Source of the DNA: Calothrix sp. PCC 7103
GTDB lineage: Bacteria > Cyanobacteriota > Cyanobacteriia > Cyanobacteriales > Nostocaceae
Reading direction: 5' to 3'
DNA length: 64,000 nt
NCBI RefSeq assembly: GCF_000331305.1
Contig: NZ_KB217478.1
Span: 6,373,646 to 6,437,645 of the forward strand
Shown: one piece after another, positions 54,755 to 63,670 of the stretch
How positions within the stretch are numbered: the stretch's first letter is position 1
How the letters are laid out: each line of letters begins with the position of its first letter
Translations under genes and position numbers: made by a program
The notes under the pieces: generated by a model
What the model saw: only the letters and a program-made list of their open reading frames with translations
The model's database searches: none
Told to the model about the DNA's origin: nothing

Positions 54755-54782
54755 GTAGAGACGCGATTAATCGCTTCTGTAC
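54755..54782. repeat. 28-bp palindrome, degenerate copy
   Basis: GTAGAGACGCGATTAATCGC is intact, then TTCTGTAC instead of GTCTCTAC: two changes from the perfect copies. Confidence 0.75.
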
Positions 54783-54869
54783 GGAGTTAATAATAAAAAT
54801 AAATAAAATAGGGTTGCTTGAGGATAGCAACCCATAATTTTTGAAAATCATTTTTAAAACAACTTGATG

Positions 54870-55241
54870 CTAAACAAGCGCTTTTAAAGGTTTTGCTGTT
54901 TCTCCAGGTTTTGTTAAAATTGGTGGTACATTTGTTTTGTTATTGATAGTGCTATCAACAGGTTGTGAGTCACTACCATCAACTGCGTCATCAAAAGAAA
55001 GACTATTACATGGGATGTTATCCGATAAAATAGCGCTTGCCATCATTCCTGTGTGAATTTCTAAGTGAGCTTCACGTGGCGCCTCAAAAACTAGCCTTTG
55101 TCCAGGAAAGACAACTCTTTCAAAGTACCAGTTCGGAACGTCGCTAATGCGTGCCACTTGCATTTTACTAGTGGCATTGACGTAGCAGCAGAGAATTTTT
55201 CCAGGCTGCTCAGGTGGTAAGGAGTCTAATATTTGAGCCAT
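54870..55241 (-). CDS. DUF1830 protein
   Basis: About 123 residues from ATG 55241. The core KILCCYVNATSKMQVARISD, NWYFERVVFPGQRLVFEAP and LEIHTGMMASAIL matches the short DUF1830 family of cyanobacteria. Function unknown. The tail (after about 95) is Asn/Thr-rich and not conserved. ATG 55268 is an alternative start. Confidence 0.8.
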   Translation of the reverse strand: MAQILDSLPPEQPGKILCCYVNATSKMQVARISDVPNWYFERVVFPGQRLVFEAPREAHLEIHTGMMASAILSDNIPCNSLSFDDAVDGSDSQPVDSTINNKTNVPPILTKPGETAKPLKALV

Positions 55242-55740
55242 AATCGCGCTCGATGCTTTACGCCACAATTTTACATTACACCTGTCAAGCTAACACTGGG
55301 TGATCCCCACATGCTGTAACTGTGAATACCAACTTAAATTTTCTACGACATATCTACCTAAAGACATGCATTACACGTAAAGAACTGTCTTGGTAGAAGT
55401 ATATTTATGAAATTTTCGTAAATATATATGCCTTTTCCGCAATTATACACTATATGTTACAGATTTTTAACCAACGTAAAAAGCACTTTCAATACATTGA
55501 ATTTACCTATCTTAACCATTGAGTGTACCAAGTGTTGAGTCACGATTAGTTCTAATGTCTCTGGGTGTAGCAGTAAGCATGACTGTACCTAACTTTCATT
55601 GGTTGATGTAGGCAGCAATCGGGATTAATAATCTGCGCCGGGTCGATTAGTCAATTAAGATAGAAGTATGCGACATAAATCAAAATATATTTACACTTTT
55701 ATATAAGATTATCCACTTTACCTTCATTACCCACGGCAAG
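55242..55740. other. Intergenic region between DUF1830 and the radical SAM gene
   Basis: About 500 bp, AT-rich, with promoters for both genes. No ORF or repeat is clear. Confidence 0.45.
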
Positions 55741-57330
55741 ATGGAAGTTAAAACCCAGCAGCATACATCAGAGCGAATACTTTACGTTCGCCTTCCTTGT
55801 AACCCCATCTTCCCCATTGGGGTTGTTTATCTATCAGACCATGTTCACAAGCAATTTCCCAATATCGAACAGCGAATTTTTGACTTGGGTACTGTACCAC
55901 CTTTGGATTACACCTCGGCGTTAGACCGCTGTATTGATGAATTTAAACCGACTTTGCTCGTGTTTTCATGGCGGGATATTCAAATTTATGCTCCAGTTGG
56001 TGGACGTGGTGGCAACCCACTCCAAAACGCCTTTGAATTTTACTATGCTAAAAATCCGTTTATAAAATTACGCGGTGCCTTGGGTGGTTTACGAATTTTT
56101 ATCGCTTACTACGTCGAGTTATGGCGTAACCTCGGACTCGTTAAGCGCGGGTTAAAGCGCGCACAGCGATATCATACCGAAGCCAGAGCTATGGTCGGTG
56201 GTGGCGCCGTTAGTGTATTCTATGAGCAACTTAATAAAAGTCTACCAAATGGAACAATTGTTTCAGTTGGTGAAGGTGAAACACTGCTGAGTAAATTATT
56301 AAGCGGTGGAGAATTCCGCGACGAGAGATGTTACGTTGTTGGAGAACAGGCGCCTAGAAACCGTTTAATTCACGAACAACCAACTCCGCTCGAAAAAACA
56401 GCTTGCAATTACAACTATATAGAAAGCATCTGGCCTGAGTTTAACTACTACTTGTTAGAGAAAGACTTTTATATTGGTGTTCAAACCAAACGTGGTTGTC
56501 CACATAACTGCTGTTACTGTGTGTACACTGTAGTCGAAGGCAAGCAAGTACGTATCAACCCAGCAGACGAAGTTGTGGCTGAAATACGTCAGCTATATAA
56601 CAGAGGAGTTCGTAACTTCTGGTTTACCGATGCCCAATTTATTCCTGCACGTAAATTTATTGATGATGCTATCGAGTTATTACAAAAAATCGTTGATTCT
56701 GGAATGACCGATATTAATTGGGCAGCATACATTCGTGCGGATAATGTTACACCTGAATTATCGGACTTGATGGTCAAGACTGGGATGAACTATTTTGAAA
56801 TTGGTATAACTAGTGGTTCCCAAGAACTCGTGCGGAAAATGCGAATGGGTTATAACCTACGTACAGTTCTACAAAACTGTCGCGACTTAAAAGCTGCTGG
56901 TTTCAATGACCTAGTATCCGTCAACTATTCATTCAACGTCATTGACGAACGTCCCGAAACAATTCGTCAAACCATTGCATATCATCGTGAACTCGAAAGA
57001 ATATTTGGCGCCAATAAAGTCGAACCGGCTATATTCTTTATTGGTTTACAACCTCATACCCACCTAGAAGAATATGCTTTCAAAGAAAATATTCTTCAAC
57101 CAGGTTACGACCCCATGAGCTTAATGCCGTGGACAGCGAAGAAATTACTGTGGAACCCCGAACCGCTTGGTTCCTTCTTCGGTGAAGTTTGCTTACAAGC
57201 TTGGAAGCGTAACCCCAACGACTTCGGACGCGAAGTTATGAAAATTCTAGAAGAACGCTTAGGATGTGCCCCTCTAGAAGAAGCATTATCGGCGCCTATC
57301 GAAAAACAAAAACAACTAGTAGGTGTTTAA
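55741..57330 (+). CDS. B12-binding-type radical SAM protein (photosystem II high-light acclimation type)
   Basis: 529 residues. N-terminal Rossmann-like half with LFSWRDIQIYAPVGGRGG, then the radical SAM core with the cluster motif CPHNCCYCVY (CX3CX2C) near 258-266 and AYIRADNVTPEL, ITSGSQELVRKMRMGY downstream. I associate this length and string with a cyanobacterial family named after photosystem II high-light acclimation; the name is not proven by the sequence. No substrate gene is adjacent. Its ATG follows a purine-rich stretch CGGCAAG. Confidence 0.72.
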   Translation: MEVKTQQHTSERILYVRLPCNPIFPIGVVYLSDHVHKQFPNIEQRIFDLGTVPPLDYTSALDRCIDEFKPTLLVFSWRDIQIYAPVGGRGGNPLQNAFEFYYAKNPFIKLRGALGGLRIFIAYYVELWRNLGLVKRGLKRAQRYHTEARAMVGGGAVSVFYEQLNKSLPNGTIVSVGEGETLLSKLLSGGEFRDERCYVVGEQAPRNRLIHEQPTPLEKTACNYNYIESIWPEFNYYLLEKDFYIGVQTKRGCPHNCCYCVYTVVEGKQVRINPADEVVAEIRQLYNRGVRNFWFTDAQFIPARKFIDDAIELLQKIVDSGMTDINWAAYIRADNVTPELSDLMVKTGMNYFEIGITSGSQELVRKMRMGYNLRTVLQNCRDLKAAGFNDLVSVNYSFNVIDERPETIRQTIAYHRELERIFGANKVEPAIFFIGLQPHTHLEEYAFKENILQPGYDPMSLMPWTAKKLLWNPEPLGSFFGEVCLQAWKRNPNDFGREVMKILEERLGCAPLEEALSAPIEKQKQLVGV

Positions 57331-57338
57331 TCGTAAAT

Positions 57339-57393
57339 GTAGAGACGTGTAAACCGGAGGTTTTCCCAAAGGGATATATCACATCTCTACATC
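57339..57393. repeat. Split palindrome copy flanking the MazF remnant
   Basis: GTAGAGACGTGT at 57339-57350 and ACATCTCTAC at 57381-57390 are arms of the 28-bp family with about 30 nt between them. The right arm supplies the stop codon of the remnant. Confidence 0.5.
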
Positions 57394-57567
57394 TATTTGA
57401 TTCAAACCTAAAATGGTTAATAAACCTTGATTTAATTCCTGTATATAACTGTCATCAAGATGACCAATGACATTTACAATTACTGATTTATCAATAACTC
57501 TAATTTGTTCACAAAGAATTACAGAGTCTTGATTTAAACCACCAATACCAACAGCGATGAAGACATT
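57379..57567 (-). pseudogene. MazF/PemK toxin remnant (C-terminal half)
   Basis: Minus-strand frame ending at TGA 57379-57381 gives IAVGIGGLNQDSVILCEQIR, VIDKSVIVNVIGHLDDSYIQ and ELNQGLLTILGL. This fits the C-terminal part of MazF (GGLNxDSVxLxxQIRxIDK). In-frame stop just before it and no start codon, so only a remnant. The antitoxin and the N-terminal RNA-binding part are absent. Confidence 0.7.
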
Positions 57568-57748
57568 TTATTGATATGATTGCTTTATGTAATTAATTTT
57601 GATGGGTTCACAAGAAACTATTCATTATGAATATGAAGCACTAAGTGCTTGGTACGAGTATATATAATGTTGTTTCGTTGGTAAAGAGCGTTTATAGTTA
57701 TCTATATACATCCCAGGCGCCCCTGTAAAGGTTATTTTTATTACCACC

Positions 57749-59125
57749 ATGCTCGAAGGCTCTATTTTACAAAAACTTGAAGCGAATCATCGTCATAGTA
57801 AACGACCGATACGATTCGGTGTGTATTTTAAAAATACCTTAGTTTCGCTATGTCATGCTCTAGAAGACCATATATTAAACGATAAGAGCAAACCCCTGGT
57901 AATTACGGCTTTCCAGCAGGGTAAGTGGTACCTGCAAGAAGCAGAACGATATGCAGATATTACCAAAAACGCTGGACATGTTGTAATTATGGCGGCGCCT
58001 TCGGGTGGATGGGCTTCCCATCCTACCAGTCAACTACCTAATCTTGACTTAGTAGGACTCGACACCAAAGACCCAGTGTCAGAAGAATGGCACTTAATTA
58101 TACTTTCTCCTAGTTACACAGCAATGGTTCTTTGTCAAGAACTTTCTGAGTCAGATTATGGAGTAGCGGGAATTCCGCGAAACGATTTGGAAAGGAAATT
58201 TTACGGGTTGTGGACATTTGAGCCAGAATTAGTCAAAGAAACTACCGAGGTAGCAATTTCTCATATAAATAGCTATAACCCTGAACTAGGACAAAAGTTA
58301 TTTGATTATCAAAAGGCAATTCAGACACAGCCAGCTACACCCGAAGATTTAAATGCAGTTGTTTCGCGCGTCGTTGACTATTTACAAACAGAGCAGAAAA
58401 ATACCAAAACCCAACTTCTAGATAATAACTTGGTGTCTAACGAAATCCAAGCATTTCTACGGATGGCGCAAATAATGGACTTCTCGGATATTACAAACCC
58501 AATGGCAGCATCCGAAGTTGTGGCACTTGCAGAAACAATGGGGCAATTACTCGATTTACGAGCATGGCAAATTAAGCGTTTGCGCTTGGCTGCTTTATTA
58601 CATCGTATTGACCCATTACAACGTTCCCAAAGTGTTTTGACAACAAGCTTTCATCGCTACCAAGAAGATGCACCAAGTTGTCCCCTGACTTGCCCACTAG
58701 TACCTGGCGCCCAAGTATTACGAACAATGCCAAGGTTACGTGCCATAGCCCAAATTATTGCCCATCAAACAGAATGGTGGAATGGCACTGGTGAGCCAGC
58801 AGGCTTAATAGGAGATGAAATTCCTTTAGAATCAAGAATTTTGGCTTTATTATCAGACTTTCAGTTAAGAATAAATCATAAAAAATCTATTGATGGTATA
58901 AATACCCAAGAAATATTTACTCAAGCATTAGAAGAATGTAGGCAGCAACAATCAACACGGTTTGACCCAAAATTAATCGAAGCTCTAACCTTACTAGTTA
59001 TGGGTTTACAGCAGGGACTCGAAATACCTTTATTGGCACCAAAAACTAGTGCTGGCATGTGGTTGCTCGATTCTCGTTTAGAAAGTGAAAATAAAGCAAG
59101 CCAAGAAATAATTTCTCGTATATAA
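57749..59125 (+). CDS. DICT sensory domain protein with degenerate HD-GYP-like C-terminus
   Basis: 458 residues. The N-terminal half (FGVYFKNTLVSLCHALEDHI, QGKWYLQEAERYADI, WHLIILSPSYTAMVLCQEL) fits the DICT sensory domain often found with diguanylate-cycle proteins. The C-terminal half has the shape of an HD-GYP domain, but its signature residues differ: LLHRID (His285, Arg286) for HD, HQTEWW (His339, Gln340) for HH, and GTGEPAGL for GYP. So cyclic di-GMP hydrolysis is unlikely; binding or sensing is possible. Pentapeptide gene follows 7 bp after its stop. Confidence 0.75.
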   Translation: MLEGSILQKLEANHRHSKRPIRFGVYFKNTLVSLCHALEDHILNDKSKPLVITAFQQGKWYLQEAERYADITKNAGHVVIMAAPSGGWASHPTSQLPNLDLVGLDTKDPVSEEWHLIILSPSYTAMVLCQELSESDYGVAGIPRNDLERKFYGLWTFEPELVKETTEVAISHINSYNPELGQKLFDYQKAIQTQPATPEDLNAVVSRVVDYLQTEQKNTKTQLLDNNLVSNEIQAFLRMAQIMDFSDITNPMAASEVVALAETMGQLLDLRAWQIKRLRLAALLHRIDPLQRSQSVLTTSFHRYQEDAPSCPLTCPLVPGAQVLRTMPRLRAIAQIIAHQTEWWNGTGEPAGLIGDEIPLESRILALLSDFQLRINHKKSIDGINTQEIFTQALEECRQQQSTRFDPKLIEALTLLVMGLQQGLEIPLLAPKTSAGMWLLDSRLESENKASQEIISRI

Positions 59126-59132
59126 ATCGCAA

Positions 59133-59765
59133 ATGAATATAGAAGCAATTCGTAACGGCACACTCAAAAATGTATCGGGTAGTGATTTAGAAGACGAGGA
59201 TTTATCTAATCTAGATTTAACGCGCATTTATTTAATGGGCGCCACCTTAGTAGGAGTTAATTTTCAAAATTCTAAACTCGAAGGTGGGCACTTAGAAGGA
59301 GCGAATTTAATGGGCGCCAACCTTAAGCAAACCGACTTACGGGCAAACTTGATGGGCGCCAATTTAATGCAAGCTGATTTAACAGGTGCTGACTTGCGTG
59401 GTAGCAATTTACGCGGTGCAAATTTAATGAGTGCTAAACTCACCGATGTATCACTTGCAGGTGCATTTCTAAGTGGCGCCAACCTCATGAACGTCAACTT
59501 ACAAGGAGTAGACCTACGTGGTGCAGATTTACGCGGTGTAAACCTTACAGGCGCTAACCTAAAAGGTGCAGACGTAAGCCGTGCAGATTTACAAGGTGCC
59601 AATTTAAATGAAGCCAACCTCGAAGAAGCAGACCTACGTGGAGCAAACCTAGCAGGAGCAAACCTAACCGGAGCAAACTTACTATGTGCCGAACTCGAAG
59701 GCACCAATCTAAACGGCGCCAACCTAGATAAAGCCTGCCTTACCGGAACATTAGCCCAAAAATAA
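59133..59765 (+). CDS. Pentapeptide repeat protein
   Basis: 210 residues, of which about 165 are A(D/N)LxG pentapeptides (ADLTGADLRGSNLRGANL and so on), giving a right-handed quadrilateral beta helix. The N-terminal 30 residues (IEAIRNGTLKNVSGSDLEDE) act as a cap. Such proteins can bind DNA gyrase or act as scaffolds; nothing here fixes the role. ATG is 7 bp after the DICT gene stop, so translation is coupled. GGCGCC is frequent because GGC GCC encodes Gly-Ala. Confidence 0.9.
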   Translation: MNIEAIRNGTLKNVSGSDLEDEDLSNLDLTRIYLMGATLVGVNFQNSKLEGGHLEGANLMGANLKQTDLRANLMGANLMQADLTGADLRGSNLRGANLMSAKLTDVSLAGAFLSGANLMNVNLQGVDLRGADLRGVNLTGANLKGADVSRADLQGANLNEANLEEADLRGANLAGANLTGANLLCAELEGTNLNGANLDKACLTGTLAQK

Positions 59766-60016
59766 ATTTGGCAACGGATGTAACGGATGAGTTGTTGACC
59801 GCGAACAAATTCTTGCTCTATAAAATTAGCTATCCGTTACATCCCTTCATCATTAATTTTCCTTCTATGTACTCTGTGCCTCTGTGGTAAATATCGGCAA
59901 GAGAAGATTTAAATTTGAAAACAGTAAAAAATATTACATAGCTATATACGAATAATCACCCAAATATTTTGTGTAAACTTGTGCCAAGCTAGGTGTATAT
60001 TTAATAACTGTATATC
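59766..60016. other. Intergenic region with a 31-bp repeat fragment
   Basis: Contains a partial copy of the AACGGATG repeat (59771-59789), an inverse one near 59829-59845, and a CTCTGTG repeat at about 59868-59890. The WG-protein promoter should be on the right. Confidence 0.45.
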
Positions 60017-61099
60017 ATGGCACCTGTTTACAAGCAATTACTACTTAAAATATTTCAGCTAGGGATAACAGGATTTATCGCTGCTACTGTTCCCCTGACG
60101 ACTTTATCATCTACACTTGCCAATACCCCTATCTCCTTTGAAACTAAAGCGCAAGACCTAGGTCGAAAAATTCCTCGTTACCGCATACCAGCAAAATTTT
60201 ACAATGGTTCGCAGTTCTCTGAAGGTTTGGCACCTGTACGTATTGGCAAGAAGTACGGTTTTATCAACAAAAGCGGTAGACTCGTTATTCAAGCTAATTT
60301 TGATGAGGTGTTAGATTTTTCTGAAGGTTTGGCAGCAGTCAAGCTAGACTCTAAATGGGGTTATATAAATAGAGAAGGTAGATTTAAAATTTTACCGCAA
60401 CTTGAGCAGCCCGATTTTTTTAGTGATGGACTTGTGTCTGTAAAAGTTGGCGATAAGTACGGATTTATTAATAGGCAGGGTAAAGTTGTTATTCAACCGC
60501 AGTTCAATGAAGTTAACTCTGGGTTTGAGGCTGGTTTAGCTGCTGTTAAGCTAGATGAAAAATACGGTTATATAAATAAACAGGGTCAATTTGCAATTCC
60601 AGCCCAGTTTGAAGGCGCCTTTTTATTCAAAAATGGTTTAGCGGCAGTAAAATCTGGTGGGAAGTGGGGATTTATTAATAAGAGCGGTAAGTTTGTTATT
60701 CAACCGCAGTTTGATGAGGCAAATTTCTTTCGAGATGAACTAACACCTGTAAAGATGGGTGAGAAATATGGTTTTATTAATAAACAGGGCAAATTTGTAA
60801 TTGCTGCTAAGTTTGATGGCGCCTCTGAGTTTAGAGATGAACTAGCGAAAATTAAAGTTGGCGATAAATATGGCTACATAAACCGTGAAGGTAAAGTTAT
60901 TATAGAGCCGAAGTTTGAAGATGCTACTGCTTTTAGTGAAGGGTTAGCTCAAGTGAAAGTCGGCGCCAAATGGGGTTATATAAATAAAGGTGGTCAATTA
61001 GTTATTGAACCACAGTTCGATGAAGTTCGTCGCTTTTCTGAAGGAGTGGCGAATGTTTGTATTAGTGGCAAATGTGGTTTTATTCGTAACCCTTTATAA
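60017..61099 (+). CDS. Secreted WG-repeat protein
   Basis: 360 residues. Probable signal peptide or anchor (about 10-35, LLLKIFQLGITGFIAATVPL). From about residue 75 there are eight full WG repeats of the form KYGFINKSGRLVIQ...F.EV and a last partial one ending in GKCGFIRN. Each repeat is 35-40 residues and should build a beta-propeller-like or solenoid surface fold. Function unknown; WG proteins of cyanobacteria are often outside or at the cell envelope. Convergent with the CPBP gene with a 6-bp overlap. Confidence 0.88.
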   Translation: MAPVYKQLLLKIFQLGITGFIAATVPLTTLSSTLANTPISFETKAQDLGRKIPRYRIPAKFYNGSQFSEGLAPVRIGKKYGFINKSGRLVIQANFDEVLDFSEGLAAVKLDSKWGYINREGRFKILPQLEQPDFFSDGLVSVKVGDKYGFINRQGKVVIQPQFNEVNSGFEAGLAAVKLDEKYGYINKQGQFAIPAQFEGAFLFKNGLAAVKSGGKWGFINKSGKFVIQPQFDEANFFRDELTPVKMGEKYGFINKQGKFVIAAKFDGASEFRDELAKIKVGDKYGYINREGKVIIEPKFEDATAFSEGLAQVKVGAKWGYINKGGQLVIEPQFDEVRRFSEGVANVCISGKCGFIRNPL

Positions 61100-61909
61100 T
61101 CGAGCGCGCATTCGTAATGCTAATACTACTAAAAAAGTTAATCCGATTATACCTGCTAGGGGATTATCGTTTACTCCTGTTACCCATACTGGCACAGCGC
61201 CTGTATATGTAATTAGTTTTCCGACATTAATAACGTACCATCCCCAAATTAACCCAGCATGAATACCGATTGCTAAACCTAAACGTCCGTTACAACTGCG
61301 TTTTGCCCATATACATATTAATGCTAGGAGCAATAAACCTAAAAATTGTGGTGATGTACGAATTATTTCTGGTATCGGTTTTATAAAGTGTGATACGGGA
61401 AATATTATTGCAACTGCCCAAAGGACTATGTTTGGTTTATAGTCGTGTTCTAATTCGTTGTATAAAAAACCACGAAAGAATAATTCCTCTGCTATCCCTG
61501 TTCCGAATGCTGTGGGTATAGCTTCGATAATAAATCTTAATACTCCAGAATTAACTTGGCGCCATTCTAACCAACCTAATATTCCTTGCACAAGGAATAA
61601 TAACTCAATACTTATTAAGCCTATTGCCAAACCTCGCAATAGCTCCAATCCGTTTTTCTTGGAAAACTCTAAACCTACATGTTCATATATTCTTGGCTGT
61701 TGGTGTATTCGTTTACCCCAATATGGCAAAAATATAAAAAATTCGATTGCTAATAGCCCCATTGTTAAAATAGTGACTAAATTAGCATCGCGTACTAGTA
61801 AATATATTGGCGCCGCAACAGGTAGCCAAACTATTGCTAAACATACTAAAAACCCAGTAATTCGCACTGGGGCAGAATATTTAGCTAACCAACTTATATT
61901 AATTTTCAT
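61094..61909 (-). CDS. CPBP family intramembrane glutamic endopeptidase
   Basis: About 271 residues with eight membrane helices. The first catalytic motif is FGTGIAEELFFRGFLYNELE (EExxxR), and the downstream helices carry FPVSHFIKP and IGIHAGLIWGWYV with the conserved histidines. The family is related to Rce1/Abi CAAX proteases. ATG 61909 is the likely start; the ATG 61957 that overlaps the clpS stop adds an unconserved 16 residues containing a GGGACAGCTG repeat. It is directly downstream of clpS. Confidence 0.85.
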   Translation of the reverse strand: MKINISWLAKYSAPVRITGFLVCLAIVWLPVAAPIYLLVRDANLVTILTMGLLAIEFFIFLPYWGKRIHQQPRIYEHVGLEFSKKNGLELLRGLAIGLISIELLFLVQGILGWLEWRQVNSGVLRFIIEAIPTAFGTGIAEELFFRGFLYNELEHDYKPNIVLWAVAIIFPVSHFIKPIPEIIRTSPQFLGLLLLALICIWAKRSCNGRLGLAIGIHAGLIWGWYVINVGKLITYTGAVPVWVTGVNDNPLAGIIGLTFLVVLALRMRARL

Positions 61910-61949
61910 GCTTAGGAATGTGGAACAGCTGTCCCCAGCTGTCCCTTGA

Positions 61950-62231
61950 CTACTCATCTGGCTCTATAGTACTAGTCAACCCATGACCTTTTAGAGTCTC
62001 ACAATAAAACTCGGCGTGTTCTAACGCGCAGGTAATGACCAAAGCAAGACCGTTGGTGTGTGCTTCCATCATTATGCTAACAGCCTGCGGTTGTGTAAGA
62101 CTCGGTACTGTAGTTATGAGCGATTGCACTACGTGTTCCATTGAGTTGAAATCGTCGTTGTGAAGCAGGACGCGGTATCGAGGCGCCAGCTTCCGGGTAG
62201 TTGAAGTTTTTTCAATGGTTTCTACTGACAC
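61950..62231 (-). CDS. clpS: ATP-dependent Clp protease adaptor ClpS
   Basis: 93 residues. YRVLLHNDDFNSMEHVVQSL includes the NDDxxxMExVV N-degron pocket, and the second helix region TQPQAVSIMMEAHTNGLAL ends with the C-terminal GHGLTSTIEPDE. It delivers N-degron substrates to ClpC/P. The TAG stop overlaps the possible ATG of the following CPBP gene by eight bases. It begins about 210 bp from the next gene (divergent). Confidence 0.93.
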   Translation of the reverse strand: MSVETIEKTSTTRKLAPRYRVLLHNDDFNSMEHVVQSLITTVPSLTQPQAVSIMMEAHTNGLALVITCALEHAEFYCETLKGHGLTSTIEPDE

Positions 62232-62441
62232 AGTTCTAAGAATCGGTTATTCAAATACTACAAATGAGACTCTACACGGACAAAGCTTAACACTTATTCA
62301 CTTATTTTAGCTCACTCAATAACGAATGCTCCCGGAGGTTGAAATTATTACGCCTATAGACTGATATGCACGATATAATGATTTAAGTCAATACTAGAGC
62401 GCTGTTTTGATTACTATTTTGGCATACGTAACTAGGTAGGT

Positions 62442-62798
62442 ATGAATCAGAACCTAGATTTTCAAACAGGACAAATTTTATTTTTACAATGTGGTCAAGA
62501 GCGCTTATATACCGAACTCATTCAAATGGTGAGAGAGCGTCAGCTATGCTGGGTGCGTCCTTTGCTGCTCGCTGACTTTGATATCGAACCTCCTAAAGTT
62601 ACCGATTTACGTTCGAGTTCCGATTTACTCTGGTCAATAAATTTATTTCAACCCGCTTTGGATGTTGAGGTGATTTCCTTTTTCAGCGAAATTTTTGCTA
62701 AAGAATCTCAGCTAAACCTCGAAATTACTGCAAAACAACGACTTCATAGTTTTATTCAACGCCTCTGGAATCAACAAACTGATTCTCTAAAGTCATAA
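62442..62798 (+). CDS. Conserved cyanobacterial protein of unknown function
   Basis: 118 residues, no signal peptide or membrane helix. It reads as an alpha/beta fold with FLQCGQERLYTELIQMVRER, LCWVRPLLLADFD and PPKVTDLRSSSDLLWSINLF. The spacing of Cys and Trp looks conserved, but I do not know the family. Own promoter; followed by a terminator-like hairpin. Confidence 0.65.
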   Translation: MNQNLDFQTGQILFLQCGQERLYTELIQMVRERQLCWVRPLLLADFDIEPPKVTDLRSSSDLLWSINLFQPALDVEVISFFSEIFAKESQLNLEITAKQRLHSFIQRLWNQQTDSLKS

Positions 62799-62873
62799 TT
62801 ATAGTATTAAAATTATAAATCAAATTATAAATCAAAAATATAAATTAATTTTTAAGTCAAACAAGTAATTTTA

Positions 62874-62902
62874 AAACCCTTCACAAATAGCGTGAAGGGT
62901 TT
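62874..62902. terminator. Bidirectional terminator
   Basis: AAACCCTTCAC (62874-62884) pairs exactly with GTGAAGGGTTT (62892-62902). It separates two convergent genes; a T-stretch is visible for the minus strand. Confidence 0.7.
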
Positions 62903-62946
62903 GGTTTGTGGTTATCCATGACACTCGTATTGATTTACACAACAAC

Positions 62947-63141
62947 TTAGTAGCTAGCTACCAACTTAATTCGACCTGCATCCATCTCAGCCATAAGCAA
63001 TTCTAATGCTTCATAATCTACATCCGAAATATAACCCATCTCTGTTAATTCGTAATTAATCTCGTTTTCTATCTCTGGGGTGAGTTTTTTTATATTCAGA
63101 GCTTTTTCTACCAATTGACGAATCGCGTACTTCGTTCTCAT
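62947..63141 (-). CDS. Small conserved cyanobacterial protein
   Basis: 64 residues, helical, acidic: MRTKYAIRQLVEKALNIKKL, TPEIENEINYELTEMGYISD, VDYEALELLMAEMDAGRIKL. It has the look of a short family conserved in filamentous cyanobacteria. Function unknown. A perfect CRP-type site lies 82 bp upstream of its start, so it might be regulated by cyclic AMP. Confidence 0.65.
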   Translation of the reverse strand: MRTKYAIRQLVEKALNIKKLTPEIENEINYELTEMGYISDVDYEALELLMAEMDAGRIKLVASY

Positions 63142-63670
63142 TTTCGCACAATCCTAATTCTTATGTTAGTTATTGTCCCAGGCATGGGTTTGTATAAAAA
63201 GTGATAGAGGTGTATGAGCATCTGTGATTTTAATCACAGCAGGCACCAAGAGTTATTTTGAGGTTCATATGTAATCATCAACTGTGGTATTTTATTAAAG
63301 GCTCATCTGTCTTAAGAATGAAATATTTGTTTTTCATGCTTTACACTTTGCTTTCAGCTTAGTCCATAAAGCTTAATAAATGAATTTCATGATCATAACT
63401 AATGGCTTGCTGTATACGCCATTAAATAAAGGTTAAGGTCAAGTAAATAAACTCCGCTGTGTAAAATTTAATCAATAATTTTCGGATAAAAGTATAATTA
63501 AATACAGAATTATTTAAGGTTTTGGGAATCTTTAAGCGTTGGGGGTTGCTAAATAAAGATTCAGCAAAGAGATGTAATACGAATGGTCGATGCGATGAGA
63601 AAAGGTTTATGGTCAAATACATCTATCTTTAAAGTATGAGTGCTTTAAATTAGGTAATTAGGATTTAAAT
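63142..63670. other. Divergent intergenic region with a CRP-type site
   Basis: About 530 bp between the 64-residue gene and the STAS gene. It contains the CRP-like palindrome at 63223-63238. No ORF is supported; the minus-strand open frame at 63422-63622 looks random. Confidence 0.5.
63223..63238. promoter_or_regulatory. Candidate CRP-type binding site
   Basis: TGTGATTTTAATCACA is a perfect TGTGA-N6-TCACA palindrome, the consensus of cyanobacterial cAMP receptor proteins. It is 82 bp upstream of the 64-residue gene (minus strand) and 433 bp upstream of the STAS gene. Confidence 0.6.

Noticed and set aside
59264-59722. 152-codon antisense open frame in the pentapeptide gene
   Set aside because: Repeats in the pentapeptide gene keep the antisense frame open; residues are low-complexity Ala/Pro/Arg and there is no independent evidence.
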